NCBI GenBank assembly: GCA_041744075.1
Contig: JBGTLQ010000282.1
Span: 1-64,000, forward strand
Source: JAJTZA01 sp041744075
GTDB taxonomy: Bacteria; Verrucomicrobiota; Verrucomicrobiia; Chthoniobacterales; Terrimicrobiaceae
Direction of reading: 5' to 3'
Length of the DNA stretch: 64,000 nt
The notes under the pieces were generated by a model, which was given only the letters and a program-made list of their open reading frames with translations, did not search any database and was not told the origin of the DNA. A program made the translations under genes and the position numbers. Positions 27,142-36,632 of this stretch are shown here, one piece after another. How positions within the stretch are numbered: the stretch's first letter is position 1; every line of letters starts with the position of its first letter.

Positions 27142-28626
27142 ATGAAGGCGATCCTGGTCACTTTTGACTCCTTGAATCGCCGTTGGTTGGAGCCCTATGG
27201 GGGCACGGAGGTCCCCACCCCAAACTTTCAGCGACTCGCCGCCCGGGCTGTCACCTTTGACAATGCCTATGTGGCTTCGATGCCATGCATGCCTGCGCGG
27301 CGTGAGATCCACACGGGCCGCTATAATTTTCTGCACACACCATGGGGAGGGTTGGAACCGTACGATTTCTCGATGCCAGCTGCCCTTTCTGCTGCGGGTG
27401 TTTACACGCATCATTGCACTGATCATCAGCACTACTGGGAAGATGGCGGCCATCACTACATGCAGCGTTACGATTCCCATGAAATGTTCCGCGGACAGGA
27501 GGCCGACCGATGGAAAGGATATCCCGATCCCGTTGACCTGCCGCCCCTCATGCATGGACGGGAACCGGGGCCGGTCATGCAAATGGACGAAAAAAATCGC
27601 AGGCAGTGGAAGGCTCCTGAGGATTGGCCAATGGCTCAGACCGTGAGCGCCGGCTTGGATTTCCTTGGTCGGGCAGCTGGTTCGGACGCCCCTTGGTTCT
27701 TGCACATTGAGACATTTGACCCGCACGAGCCGTTCTGTGCTCCCCCTGAATTCCGTGAGACGATTTCCGGCACTGGGGACTCCCCTCGCTGCGACTGGCC
27801 CCCCTACGGCCGCGCCACTGACTTTAAAATCACACCGGAGGAGGCCGCGGCTTGCCGGGCGGAATATTCCGCTTTGGTGGCTTTCTGCGATGCCCAACTC
27901 GGGCGGATTCTCGATGCCATGGACGAGCAGGACCTCTGGAAGGACACGCTGCTGATCGTTCACACCGATCACGGGTTTTTCTTGGGGGAACGGGACTACT
28001 TTGGCAAATCCGCGATGCCATTTCACAGGGAGTTGGCAAATATTCCCTTTTTTGTCCATGACCCAAGGCATCCTGAGGTGGCAGGCCAACGCAGGAAATC
28101 CCTGCTACAAACACCCGACTTGCCTGCCACCTTGCTTGGTTGGTTCAACCAGCCGTTGCCCAACACCATGACCGGACGGGACCTGGCTCCGATGATTGCC
28201 AACGACACGCCCATGCGGGAGGCCGGCCTTTATGGAATTTTTGGCGGGCTTCTGCACGTGATCACCAACGAAGGTCTCTGTGGGTTTTTTGTGCCTGATG
28301 AGTCCCTCCCGCTTCATGTGCGAACCCTAGGTTTTGCCAACATGCGAAATTTCGTGTCCGCTGAAGCCCTGCGTGCCTTGGAATTCGACAGGGTTTACAA
28401 TTTTACGGACGGTATTCGGCTTCTCCGTTACCCGTCTGAGACCCGCAAATTCCCGTATGAATGGAGGAACCAATGCTTTGACTTGGAAAAAGATCCCGAA
28501 CAGGTATATCCTTTCGAGGACGAGGCAACAACCTCAACTCTGCTGGCGCACATCGCCCGAATATTCTGCGAACACGATGCGCCAGAGGAACTCCATCATC
28601 GCCACGGTCTCAAACTTGTGCATTGA
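27142..28626 (+). CDS. Sulfatase (formylglycine-dependent, alkaline phosphatase superfamily)
   Basis: 494 residues. The start 'MKAILVTFDSLNRRWLEPYG' has the metal-binding Asp, and C49 in 'MPCMPARREIHTGR' is the C-x-P-x-R site that a formylglycine-generating enzyme converts into the catalytic residue. 'HTDHGFFLGERDYFGKS' supplies further metal ligands. No signal peptide is visible, so it may act in the cytoplasm or on lipid-linked glycans. ATG at 27142 was chosen over the longer frame from 27046, which overlaps the preceding gene. It heads three genes for glycan transfer and amidation (28663-32630), suggesting a role in a surface glycan, although the substrate could also be a phosphonate or phosphodiester. 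Confidence 0.88.
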   Translation: MKAILVTFDSLNRRWLEPYGGTEVPTPNFQRLAARAVTFDNAYVASMPCMPARREIHTGRYNFLHTPWGGLEPYDFSMPAALSAAGVYTHHCTDHQHYWEDGGHHYMQRYDSHEMFRGQEADRWKGYPDPVDLPPLMHGREPGPVMQMDEKNRRQWKAPEDWPMAQTVSAGLDFLGRAAGSDAPWFLHIETFDPHEPFCAPPEFRETISGTGDSPRCDWPPYGRATDFKITPEEAAACRAEYSALVAFCDAQLGRILDAMDEQDLWKDTLLIVHTDHGFFLGERDYFGKSAMPFHRELANIPFFVHDPRHPEVAGQRRKSLLQTPDLPATLLGWFNQPLPNTMTGRDLAPMIANDTPMREAGLYGIFGGLLHVITNEGLCGFFVPDESLPLHVRTLGFANMRNFVSAEALRALEFDRVYNFTDGIRLLRYPSETRKFPYEWRNQCFDLEKDPEQVYPFEDEATTSTLLAHIARIFCEHDAPEELHHRHGLKLVH

Positions 28627-28662
28627 GCAAGTTGGGGTGCTCACCTATACCGGGGGATTGCC

Positions 28663-29616
28663 ATGATTTCCCTGACTGTGCCGGTTTACAATGAACGCGA
28701 GGCTCTCCTCCCACTTTTCACCAAAGTCAGTGAGGTTATGACTTCCCGAGGGATGCCATGGGAAGTGATTTTTGTGAACGATGGCAGCACGGATGGAAGT
28801 GCGGAAACCCTTAACTCCTTGGCGGAAGAAAACCCCGAGGTGAAGGTCATCCACTTCCGGCGGAATTTTGGGCAAACTGCTGCGATGATGGCAGGTTTTG
28901 ATTTTGCGGAAGGTGACGTCATCATCCCCATGGACGGGGACGGCCAAAACGACCCCGCAGATATTCCCCGCATGCTTGAGAAGCTGGAAGAAGGATATGA
29001 TGTGTGTTCGGGGTGGCGGAAGGACCGACAGGACAACGCCATCCGGCGGAATTTTCCCAGCATCCTCGCCAACAAGCTGATCTCGGCGGTGTCCGGGGTT
29101 CGTCTGCATGATTTCGGATGCTCGCTCAAAGCGTATCGGGCGGAGGTCATCAAAGGGGTGAGACTCTATGGGGAGATGCACCGATTTCTGCCAATCTATG
29201 CCAAGTGGCACGGAGCACGCATCACGGAAATCCCTGTGAGCCACTTTGCCCGCACGTCCGGCTCCTCGAAGTACGGCCTTGAGCGCGTGCTTAAGGTGTT
29301 GATGGATCTTGTGACCGTGAAATTTTTGGACAAATACATGCTGAAGCCCATGTATCTGTTCGGCATGTGGGGGGTGGCATTTTGGGTCGCCTCATTTTTG
29401 TTCACAATGTGGGCCTTTTACATGCGCTCGAAGGGATACTTTTTTACTCAGACTCCTCTCCCCATGATGGCCGTGTTTTCTTTTATGACCGGGATTATTT
29501 GTATCCTGATGGGCCTGCTTGCCGAAATGATCACGCGCACCTTTCACGAGTCTCAAGGCAAGGCCATCTACATGATCAAGGAGACTCGTAACCTGTCTGA
29601 GGTCTTGCTCAAGTGA
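28663..29616 (+). CDS. Family 2 glycosyltransferase (polyprenyl-phosphate sugar transferase type)
   Basis: 317 residues. The GT-A fold begins 'MISLTVPVYNEREALLPLF', with the nucleotide/metal motif 'PMDGDGQNDP' and 'DVCSGWRKDRQDN'. Two C-terminal membrane helices (about 232-255 and 268-292) match the DPM1/ArnC/GtrB group, which transfers a sugar from a nucleotide donor to polyprenyl phosphate in the inner membrane. It is 36 bases after the sulfatase and 24 before asparagine synthase, in one direction. Confidence 0.9.
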   Translation: MISLTVPVYNEREALLPLFTKVSEVMTSRGMPWEVIFVNDGSTDGSAETLNSLAEENPEVKVIHFRRNFGQTAAMMAGFDFAEGDVIIPMDGDGQNDPADIPRMLEKLEEGYDVCSGWRKDRQDNAIRRNFPSILANKLISAVSGVRLHDFGCSLKAYRAEVIKGVRLYGEMHRFLPIYAKWHGARITEIPVSHFARTSGSSKYGLERVLKVLMDLVTVKFLDKYMLKPMYLFGMWGVAFWVASFLFTMWAFYMRSKGYFFTQTPLPMMAVFSFMTGIICILMGLLAEMITRTFHESQGKAIYMIKETRNLSEVLLK

Positions 29617-29640
29617 CTCACCCCGAATGATCCAGATTTC

Positions 29641-31491
29641 ATGTGTGGCATAGCGGGTTTTGTGGGGAATGGGTCTTCGGAAGACCTCCGACGAATGACG
29701 CGTCAGCTCATCCATCGTGGACCCGATGCCGAGGGCTACTTGGAGGATCCATCGCAGGGAATTCATCTTGGTCATCGCCGTCTCTCGATTTTGGATTTGG
29801 AGGGGGGTGCTCAGCCGATGTCCACTGCAGACAAGACTCTGCATATTGTTTTTAACGGAGAAATCTACAATCACCCCGAATTGCGCAGGGAACTGGAGGC
29901 GGTTGGCTGCGTCTTTCAGACGGATCATTCGGACACCGAGGTTTTGCTGCACGGCTACCGGGTGTGGGGAGAAGGGCTCGCGGAGCGTCTGAATGGCATG
30001 TGGGCGTTTGTGATTTGGGATGCCACCAAAAAGCGGCTTTTTGCCAGCAGGGATCGTTTCGGAAAGAAGCCTTTCTATTGGTTTTATCGCGAGGGCACCT
30101 TCGGTTTTGCGTCAGAACTCAAAGCCCTGCTCGCCCACCCCTCTGCACCAAGGTCCATCTCGGAAACTGCCCGACGCAAGCTGTTTGCCTATGCCTTGGT
30201 GCCAGCGCCTCATTCGATGATCGAAGGGATTTCGAAATTGCCGGGGGGATGTCATCTCACCCTCGAAGCAGGCTGCGAACCTAAGGTTCACCGTTATTGG
30301 AAATTCCAGATTGAACCGGAGGAACGCGGGCTCAGCGAAGACGATCTGGCCTCCGAACTCCGTGAGTTGCTGGATCACGCTGTCCAGCGGCGTTTGGTTG
30401 CGGATGTGCCGCTTGGCATCTTTTTAAGCGGGGGCATTGATTCCAGTGCCGTGGCGGCCTTGGCTGCACGTCATGCCGGAACGGAAAAACTTCGAACTTT
30501 TTCCGTGGGGTTCAGGGAGACGACTTTCGATGAATCCGCCTATGCCGCCCAAGTGGCAAAGATGCTAGGAACAGCCCACCATTGCGAAATCCTTGACCTC
30601 CCTGCCGCAAGAAATTTGCTGCCCGGCCTTCTGGCATCCGTGGACGAACCACAAGGAGACAATTCCCTCTTGCCAACCTGGCTCCTCTGCGGATTCACGC
30701 GCAAACATGTCACCGTGGCACTCGGAGGCGATGGAGGAGACGAACTTTTTGCCGGCTATGATACCTTCCGGGGACTCGCCATGGCAGAGACCTATTCCCG
30801 TCTCGTCCCTGGCCCAATCCATGCCGGTATCAGGGCTCTCATTGCAAAACTGCCAGTCTCCCACAACAACCTCAGCATCGATTTTAAACTCAAACGTGGC
30901 ATGCGCGGCGCTTCCCATCCGGCCAAGATTTGGAATCCCGTGTGGCTGGGTGCGCTGGAGGCTAGCGAGATCGCTGACTTTCTTGGTGGCCCCACCAACA
31001 CTGAAGAACTCTACAGTGAGGCCATCACCGCTTGGGACGAATGTGAGAGCCGGAACCTCATTGACCGCACCCTCGAATTTTATACCAAGATCTACTTGCA
31101 GGATGGCATCCTCGCCAAAGTGGACCGTGCCAGCATGCTCCACAGTCTCGAAGCTCGGAGCCCCTTCCTCGACATTGACGTTGCCAACTTTGCCCGCAAA
31201 CTCCCCCACCGTTACAAACTTCAAAGCGGCACCACCAAACATTTGCTGAAACGGGCGCTGCGAGGGTTGCTCCCTGACGAAATCATTGACCGCAAAAAAA
31301 AGGGCTTTGGATCCCCGGTCGGTGCTTGGCTCAAGGAAGGCCTGCTCACCCCAAAGTCCCAAGACCCCTTTGTCCAAGCCCGCACGCAGTCCCACCGCGA
31401 AGGCCGCTCGGATGAACGCCTTTTCCTTTGGTGCCAGCTCGCGCTTGAGGCGTGGGAGGAATCCCTTTTATCTCCCAGCTCAAGTCAATAG
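29641..31491 (+). CDS. asnB: Glutamine-hydrolysing asparagine synthase family protein
   Basis: 616 residues. The N-terminal nucleophile is C2 in 'MCGIAGFVG', with glutaminase motifs 'RGPDAEGYLED' and 'FNGEIYNH'. The synthase half has the ATP loop 'FLSGGIDSSAVAAL' and 'LGGDGGDELFAGYDTF'. The family makes asparagine from aspartate and glutamine, but copies inside glycan clusters often amidate sugar acids or other acceptors. The position between two glycosyltransferases favours the second role here (inference). Confidence 0.92.
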   Translation: MCGIAGFVGNGSSEDLRRMTRQLIHRGPDAEGYLEDPSQGIHLGHRRLSILDLEGGAQPMSTADKTLHIVFNGEIYNHPELRRELEAVGCVFQTDHSDTEVLLHGYRVWGEGLAERLNGMWAFVIWDATKKRLFASRDRFGKKPFYWFYREGTFGFASELKALLAHPSAPRSISETARRKLFAYALVPAPHSMIEGISKLPGGCHLTLEAGCEPKVHRYWKFQIEPEERGLSEDDLASELRELLDHAVQRRLVADVPLGIFLSGGIDSSAVAALAARHAGTEKLRTFSVGFRETTFDESAYAAQVAKMLGTAHHCEILDLPAARNLLPGLLASVDEPQGDNSLLPTWLLCGFTRKHVTVALGGDGGDELFAGYDTFRGLAMAETYSRLVPGPIHAGIRALIAKLPVSHNNLSIDFKLKRGMRGASHPAKIWNPVWLGALEASEIADFLGGPTNTEELYSEAITAWDECESRNLIDRTLEFYTKIYLQDGILAKVDRASMLHSLEARSPFLDIDVANFARKLPHRYKLQSGTTKHLLKRALRGLLPDEIIDRKKKGFGSPVGAWLKEGLLTPKSQDPFVQARTQSHREGRSDERLFLWCQLALEAWEESLLSPSSSQ

Positions 31492-31502
31492 GTTGGGTGA
31501 CA

Positions 31503-32630
31503 ATGAAGATTCTCGTCCTCAATTACGAGTATCCCCCGGTGGGAGGAGGCGGGGGCAGATTGTGTCAAAAACTTTGTGAATCACTGGCGGCCCTGGGCCA
31601 TGAGGTGAGGGTGGTCACCGCAGGAATGTCGCACCTGCCTGGACGCGAAACACGCAACGGAGTTTTGATCCTGCGTCCTCAAAGCCTCCGCCGCAGCGAG
31701 GACACCTGCAGTGTTTTGGAGATGGCCCTCTATTTGATCACAGCCCCTCCCACGGCCCTCTGGGAAGCATGGACATGGCGCCCAGATGTGGTTCATGCCC
31801 ACTTTGTGGTTCCAAGCGGCTTGCTGGCATTGGCCGTCAAATGCTTTGCTCTTTGTCCCTATGTGGTCACCGCCCACCTTGGTGATGTGCCTGGTGGCGT
31901 GCCGGATCAGACCACAGGTCTCTTCCGACTCGCAGCCCCGTTCGCATGGCTGGTGTGGCACCAGGCAGCCGCCACCACGGCGGTCAGTAGTCACGTCGCC
32001 GGGCTCGCACAAGTGGCTTGGAAACGACCTCCCGAGATCATCCTCAATGGAATTCCGCCAATCCTAACTACACCCCCCACCATCCACAACGGCCCCCTGC
32101 GGATTCTCATGGTCGGACGGTTGAGCGTTCAAAAAAATCCCCTCCTCGCCATCGAGGCCCTCGCCAAGATTGCCGATGAGCCATGGCAGCTGGAAGTCAT
32201 CGGGGATGGCCCGTTGGCGGATGCCATGAAAGCCGCTGCCGCCCGACGCGGCCTGACCCAGAAGATCCAATGGGCAGGCTGGTTGGATGAAACAGATATC
32301 CATCAAAAAATGGAACGAGCTGACGTTCTCCTCATGCCCTCGCTGCAGGAAGGACTGCCCATGGCAGCCGTCGAGGCTCTCTGGCACGGGATGGCCATCA
32401 TCGGAAGCCGCATCGGAGGCCTCAACGATGTGATCTCTGACACAAAAAACGGACGTCTTTGCGATCTGAATCCAGATTCTTTTGCCAATGCCATTCGCGA
32501 CTTGATCCGCTCCCCCGAATCCCTGCTCTCCATGAAACAAGAATCCCTGTCGCTGGCCCGCCATTTCGACTTTGCCCACTGCGTGGCCAGCTACGAAAAC
32601 TCTCTGCGCATGGCGCAAAATAAACAATGA
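31503..32630 (+). CDS. Family 4 glycosyltransferase
   Basis: 375 residues from the ATG at 31503, 11 bases after asnB. The N-terminal half starts 'MKILVLNYEYPPVGGGG' and the C-terminal half has the GT-B donor-site pattern 'ILMVGRLSVQKNPLLAIEAL' and 'LLMPSLQEGLPMAAVEALWH', with the E-x7-E glutamates. Such enzymes add sugars from nucleotide donors to growing glycans. It is the last gene of the glycan operon. Acceptor unknown. Confidence 0.92.
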   Translation: MKILVLNYEYPPVGGGGGRLCQKLCESLAALGHEVRVVTAGMSHLPGRETRNGVLILRPQSLRRSEDTCSVLEMALYLITAPPTALWEAWTWRPDVVHAHFVVPSGLLALAVKCFALCPYVVTAHLGDVPGGVPDQTTGLFRLAAPFAWLVWHQAAATTAVSSHVAGLAQVAWKRPPEIILNGIPPILTTPPTIHNGPLRILMVGRLSVQKNPLLAIEALAKIADEPWQLEVIGDGPLADAMKAAAARRGLTQKIQWAGWLDETDIHQKMERADVLLMPSLQEGLPMAAVEALWHGMAIIGSRIGGLNDVISDTKNGRLCDLNPDSFANAIRDLIRSPESLLSMKQESLSLARHFDFAHCVASYENSLRMAQNKQ

Positions 32631-32711
32631 CAAAATGAGCGGTTTTGCATCTGCAGGGGGGGCTTCTTTTGTGCCTTGATGATGGTCTCTGACTGCTTTA
32701 GTTTAAAAATC

Positions 32712-32921
32712 ATGAATGCCACCGAGATCATTGAAGAGATTCAACAACTCGATCTCCATGAAAGAAAAAAGATAGCTGATTTCCTGAAGACACTGAGTAG
32801 CGGCCAACTAACCAGTCAAGAGCTGACGATCCTCAGCGAAAACCTTCTGAAAGAAACCAACCCGGAAAAATCGAAGGAAATTGCAAGCCGGATTAAGGCA
32901 GGGTTTTACGGAGATCTCTGA
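32712..32921 (+). CDS. Small helical protein, possible antitoxin partner of 32924-33169
   Basis: 69 residues from the ATG at 32712. Sequence is highly charged and helical ('MNATEIIEEIQQLDLHERKK' and 'KSKEIASRIKAGFYGDL'), resembling small antitoxins of the addiction-module type in length and character. A longer frame starts at 32676 but adds unlikely residues. The next gene begins 2 bases after its stop. No family is certain. Confidence 0.6.
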   Translation: MNATEIIEEIQQLDLHERKKIADFLKTLSSGQLTSQELTILSENLLKETNPEKSKEIASRIKAGFYGDL

Positions 32922-32923
32922 GC

Positions 32924-33169
32924 ATGCCAAAAGTTCGACGAAAGGCTATACCACCTGCCTTGCTAGAACACCTAATCCAACGTGTGTCTGAACGAGAAAT
33001 TCCACCCAATCAAATTGGCTTACTCGCTGAATGGTTGGACAAAAATCCTGAGGTTCCCCAAGGCAGATGGTTCAAGCGATTTTCAAAGATGACAGTCTGT
33101 GGCGAGGGAGAACTCGTGAAGACGTTCCTGCAGCCTGAACAAGCGCCCATTGGGCAGTGCATGGAATGA
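32924..33169 (+). CDS. Small basic protein, possible toxin-like partner
   Basis: 81 residues: a helical, basic N-terminus ('MPKVRRKAIPPALLEHLIQR') and a conserved-looking end ('RWFKRFSKMTVCGEGELVKTF'). I recall similar short proteins in other bacteria without known function. It starts 2 bases after 32712-32921, so the two are made together. The two-gene layout and sizes suggest a toxin-antitoxin-like pair, but no RNase, PIN or RelE motif is visible. Confidence 0.6.
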   Translation: MPKVRRKAIPPALLEHLIQRVSEREIPPNQIGLLAEWLDKNPEVPQGRWFKRFSKMTVCGEGELVKTFLQPEQAPIGQCME

Positions 33170-33218
33170 TTTTTGATATAGCAAATCATTTGCTCAGGAA
33201 CGCTTGCTTCTTTGGAGC

Positions 33219-33857
33219 ATGAAAGTTGTAACCCCCTCAAATCCTGAATTTTGGCAAGAGCGTTACGATGCCGGGGAAGCCCATTGGGACAAGGGTTCTG
33301 CGGCCCCTCCGCTTTTGGAATTTGTGGAAAGAGAGAAGGTGGCGGGCAGGGTTCTTGTGCCGGGTTGTGGGTCAGGGCATGACGTTCGAGCGCTGGCCTC
33401 TCAGGGAGCTGAGGTGGTGGGGATGGACTTTGCCCCTGGTGCCATCAGCGCAGCCAATGCTAACACCAACCCTCCTAGGACACACTATGTGATGGCTGAT
33501 TTTCTGAACCTCGAACCTCAATTCTTAGGAAAATTCGATTGGGTTTTCGAGCACACCTGCTTCTGTGCCATCGATCCCATGCGCCGCCCTGACTATGTCC
33601 GTTCCTGCGTTCAAGCCCTTCGACCCGGCGGGAAAATCTTGGGTGTTTTTTATATAAACCCGGACCAAGATGATCCCAACCATCCCCCTTTCCGTGTTTC
33701 CATTCCGGAACTGGATGAGTGGTTTTCACCTCGCTTTGAGACGCTCCATCAGGAGGTGCCAACCAAGTCCTACGAAGGACGTGAGGGCAGAGAGTTGTTG
33801 CGGGTTATGCGTCTTAGGGACACAGTTTCTGCGCAAGTGCTGCCCTGCGGGACTTGA
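33219..33857 (+). CDS. SAM-dependent methyltransferase, thiopurine methyltransferase-like
   Basis: 212 residues from the ATG at 33219; a TTG at 33204 in frame is possible. The opening 'NPEFWQERYDAGEAHWDKG' and the SAM motif 'VLVPGCGSGHDVRALASQG', with 'GMDFAPGAI', are typical of the TPMT/SAM-binding group (pfam TPMT), as is 'FDWVFEHTCFCAIDP'. Members methylate sulfur, selenium or halide acceptors. It stands alone after the small gene pair. Substrate unknown. Confidence 0.85.
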   Translation: MKVVTPSNPEFWQERYDAGEAHWDKGSAAPPLLEFVEREKVAGRVLVPGCGSGHDVRALASQGAEVVGMDFAPGAISAANANTNPPRTHYVMADFLNLEPQFLGKFDWVFEHTCFCAIDPMRRPDYVRSCVQALRPGGKILGVFYINPDQDDPNHPPFRVSIPELDEWFSPRFETLHQEVPTKSYEGREGRELLRVMRLRDTVSAQVLPCGT

Positions 33858-34301
33858 TGGATTTTACCTCATAAGAAGGCAGTATAATTAGCGCTTCAAA
33901 ATCACAATCCATCATCGTTCCCATCTCATTCGATTTAATTATCAACAACCCAAGGACCTCAGCTTGCTCGGTGGTTGCTCCGCTGCCAGAGGTTGCCGCA
34001 CTGAGCTTCATGAGCTTTCCGCCCAGAGTTTCGGGATCATCGATGAACGTCACACGCTCTTTGCTCCACATGGCACCTATGACACCCGGACCACCTGCAT
34101 AGGTTCGCACCTTCCATCCAAACCCTTAAAATTGAGCATCTCCAGACGATGAATAGCTAAAATCATCAAAAAACTCACGGGCAGGTCGATCGGGCGGTTC
34201 CGCCCCAACAATAGTCAGAGCTGTGAACTCTTTGCGCTGTGTGGTTAAATGATTCCTTCCTTCATGTCCTTCATGGTTAACTTTCTGTCCCTACTCCCAT
34301 C
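33858..34301. other. Intergenic region; doubtful minus-strand ORF and one dispersed repeat
   Basis: No gene can be supported with confidence. A 98-codon minus-strand frame (34110-33814) reads plausibly at its start ('ERVTFIDDPETLGGKLMKL') but its last 15 codons are antisense to the methyltransferase and I know no homologue. An ATGAAG-type repeat lies at 34251-34283 just before the helicase gene. Confidence 0.4.
34251..34283 (-). repeat. ATGAAG-unit dispersed repeat
   Basis: Read on the minus strand: AACCATGAAGGACATGAAGG then AAGGAATC. The same units (ATGAAG spaced by 9 bases) recur at 60808-60840, 60921-60950 and 61548-61580. It lies 18 bases upstream of the helicase start. Confidence 0.6.
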
Positions 34302-36632
34302 ATGGAACTGACCGAAAAACTCCTCGTTTCACTGGGCGGCTGGCCGGCTTTTGGGCGAGCGAAGGGGCTTTATGAAGCCGGGGCGGTGAGTGAGGCCGCT
34401 TATGAGCCGCCTTTGTTGAAGGGGAAGATCCGTCAGGGTGGGAAAACCTTTTTTAGTGGGCTGAAGATTCGGAGTTCTTCGGATATCGAGAATCTTTGTC
34501 CATGCCGAGAATCGCGTCAGCGAGGAATGGTTTGCGAGCATGCTCTGGCTATTGGGTTGGCGGTTTTGAGGCCCAAGGTCGCTGTCATCGTGAAGGAGGC
34601 ACCCAAAGCCCCAATAGCAGCTGCCACTCAGCCCACGGAGTTACCCCCCAAGGTGAAGGTCAAGCTGGAGGGGTCTTTGCGGCATTTGGTGGCTGATGTC
34701 CGTTTTGAGTATCCGCAGGCTGATGTTTCGAATCCCCGATTTGAGGCGGAGGTTTATCGCGAGTTATTGGAGGCGGGTTTTGAGGAGGCGGGGGGAAAGC
34801 CGGTTTTGCGTGGCGAGGATGGGGTCTTGGCATTTCTTGCGGCACGTTTGCCAAAGTGGAAATCCACGTGGGAGGTGGAGACCGGTGAACGTTTTGAGCA
34901 TGTGACCAAAGACATCGTGACCATCGAACCGCAATTTGCGCTGCGCGAGCGCGATGATGGGTGGTTGGATTTTCATGTTCATTTCCATGCGGGGAAGGAG
35001 GCGGTTTTTTCTTCGGCAGACCTTCAGCGACTGCTTCAATCTGGCAAACCGCATGTGCGGCTCAAGGACGGGAGGGTCGCCATTGCCAATGCGGGGCTTG
35101 CCTCAGATTTGGAGGAAGTTTTGCGTGACTGCAATCCGCGTCAGGAACGTGGCAGGTATCAAATTCCTATCGAGCAACGGGCCTACTTGGAGGCCAGCCT
35201 CGCGGCTTGGGGAGCCCCGCCCGGCAAGCCTGCCAACAAACCCACCGCCGATGACTTGGAATCCCTGCGCCAACACCTGCGGAATTATCAAACCGAAGGA
35301 GCCCTTTGGTTATTGGATCTTGCCCGTCGAAAATCCGGCGGGATTTTGGCTGATGAAATGGGGCTTGGGAAAACGGTTCAAATGTTGGCGGTCATCGAAG
35401 TCATGCCGGGTCCTGCTCTGGTTGTTTGCCCGTCCTCCTTGGTTTGGAACTGGAAAAGTGAAGCCAAAAAATTCCTACCCGAGCTGCCCGTGCTGACCAT
35501 TGAGGGGCCTGATCGCAAGGCGCGATTTTCGCAGATTGCGTCAGCGAGGTTGGTTGTGACGAGTTATGCGACGCTGCGAAGGGACATTGACCACTATGCC
35601 GGGCTGTCATTTTCGACAGTGGTTTTGGATGAGGCCCAGCATATCAAAAACCCTGACAGCCAAAATGCGAAGTCGGCTTGTGCGATCCGGGCGGACAGCC
35701 GTTTTATTCTGACAGGGACGCCGGTCGAAAACTCGCTCCGCGATCTTTGGTCATTGTTTGAGTTTGCCCTGCCTGGGTATCTCGGAACTCGCAATGATTT
35801 TCGGGATCGTTACGAGGGTCCGCTGGAGTCCGGCCTCAAAGGTGCCGCATGGGAACGCCTCTCGCGAAGAATCGCTCCGCACATGCTTCGCCGCAGAAAA
35901 GCCAATATTCTTCCCGAGCTGCCTGACAAAATTGAGCAGGTGCTGGAGATCGAATTGAATGACGAACAAAAAGCCGCCTACACCCAACTTCAAGTGGCTG
36001 CACGGGCAAAAATTGATACCCTGCGCGAAAATGGGGGTGGGTCAGCCAGAATGCAGGCCCTCACGGCACTGCTGCGTCTGCGTCAGGCCTGCTGCGATCT
36101 TCGTCTTTTGGGTTCGGAGTCAGCCACACCGTCCGCAAAGCGGGTGGCTCTCATGGAACTGCTTGAGGAGGCCATGGATGGAGGTCATCGCACGCTTGTT
36201 TTTAGTCAATTCACTGGAGTTCTGGATCTGATTGCGGGAGACCTCAATGACAGGGAGATTCCGTTCTCGCGATTGGATGGGTCCACCCGGGACCGGCAGG
36301 CGGCTGTGGAGGGATTCCAAACAAATGACAATATTCCGGTTTTCCTCATCAGCTTGAAGGCTGGCGGCACGGGACTCAATCTCACTGCCGCGGATACTGT
36401 CATTCACTACGACCCTTGGTGGAACCCGGCTGCCGAGGCGCAAGCCAGTGATCGTGCCCATCGCATTGGCCAAAAAAATGTGGTGAATGTCATCAAACTT
36501 ATCACCAAAGACACGGTGGAAGAAAAAGTGCTGCGCATGCAAATTTCCAAACGCGAACTCCTCGAAGCCACGCTCGATGCCGATGCGGTGATCGGAACCC
36601 TGAGCGCTGAGGAACTTGGGGAGTTGGTTTAA
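34302..36632 (+). CDS. SNF2-family DNA-dependent ATPase with SWIM zinc finger
   Basis: 776 residues. A SWIM finger lies at about 66-82 ('CPCRESRQRGMVCEHAL', C-x-C...C-x-H). After a variable region come the helicase motifs: 'GILADEMGLGKTVQ' (motif I), 'VVLDEAQHIKNP' (motif II, DEAQ), 'LTGTPVENSLRDLWSLFEF' (III), and in the second lobe 'ISLKAGGTGLNLTAAD' and 'RAHRIGQ' (V and VI). SNF2 proteins translocate on duplex DNA and remodel bound proteins; bacterial members such as RapA act on RNA polymerase or in repair. Its stop overlaps the convergent recombinase stop by 4 bases. Confidence 0.93.
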   Translation: MELTEKLLVSLGGWPAFGRAKGLYEAGAVSEAAYEPPLLKGKIRQGGKTFFSGLKIRSSSDIENLCPCRESRQRGMVCEHALAIGLAVLRPKVAVIVKEAPKAPIAAATQPTELPPKVKVKLEGSLRHLVADVRFEYPQADVSNPRFEAEVYRELLEAGFEEAGGKPVLRGEDGVLAFLAARLPKWKSTWEVETGERFEHVTKDIVTIEPQFALRERDDGWLDFHVHFHAGKEAVFSSADLQRLLQSGKPHVRLKDGRVAIANAGLASDLEEVLRDCNPRQERGRYQIPIEQRAYLEASLAAWGAPPGKPANKPTADDLESLRQHLRNYQTEGALWLLDLARRKSGGILADEMGLGKTVQMLAVIEVMPGPALVVCPSSLVWNWKSEAKKFLPELPVLTIEGPDRKARFSQIASARLVVTSYATLRRDIDHYAGLSFSTVVLDEAQHIKNPDSQNAKSACAIRADSRFILTGTPVENSLRDLWSLFEFALPGYLGTRNDFRDRYEGPLESGLKGAAWERLSRRIAPHMLRRRKANILPELPDKIEQVLEIELNDEQKAAYTQLQVAARAKIDTLRENGGGSARMQALTALLRLRQACCDLRLLGSESATPSAKRVALMELLEEAMDGGHRTLVFSQFTGVLDLIAGDLNDREIPFSRLDGSTRDRQAAVEGFQTNDNIPVFLISLKAGGTGLNLTAADTVIHYDPWWNPAAEAQASDRAHRIGQKNVVNVIKLITKDTVEEKVLRMQISKRELLEATLDADAVIGTLSAEELGELV

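Noticed and set aside
33814..34110. 98-residue minus-strand gene
   Set aside because: Overlaps the methyltransferase end in antisense, has no known relatives and no good ribosome-binding site; left as doubtful.
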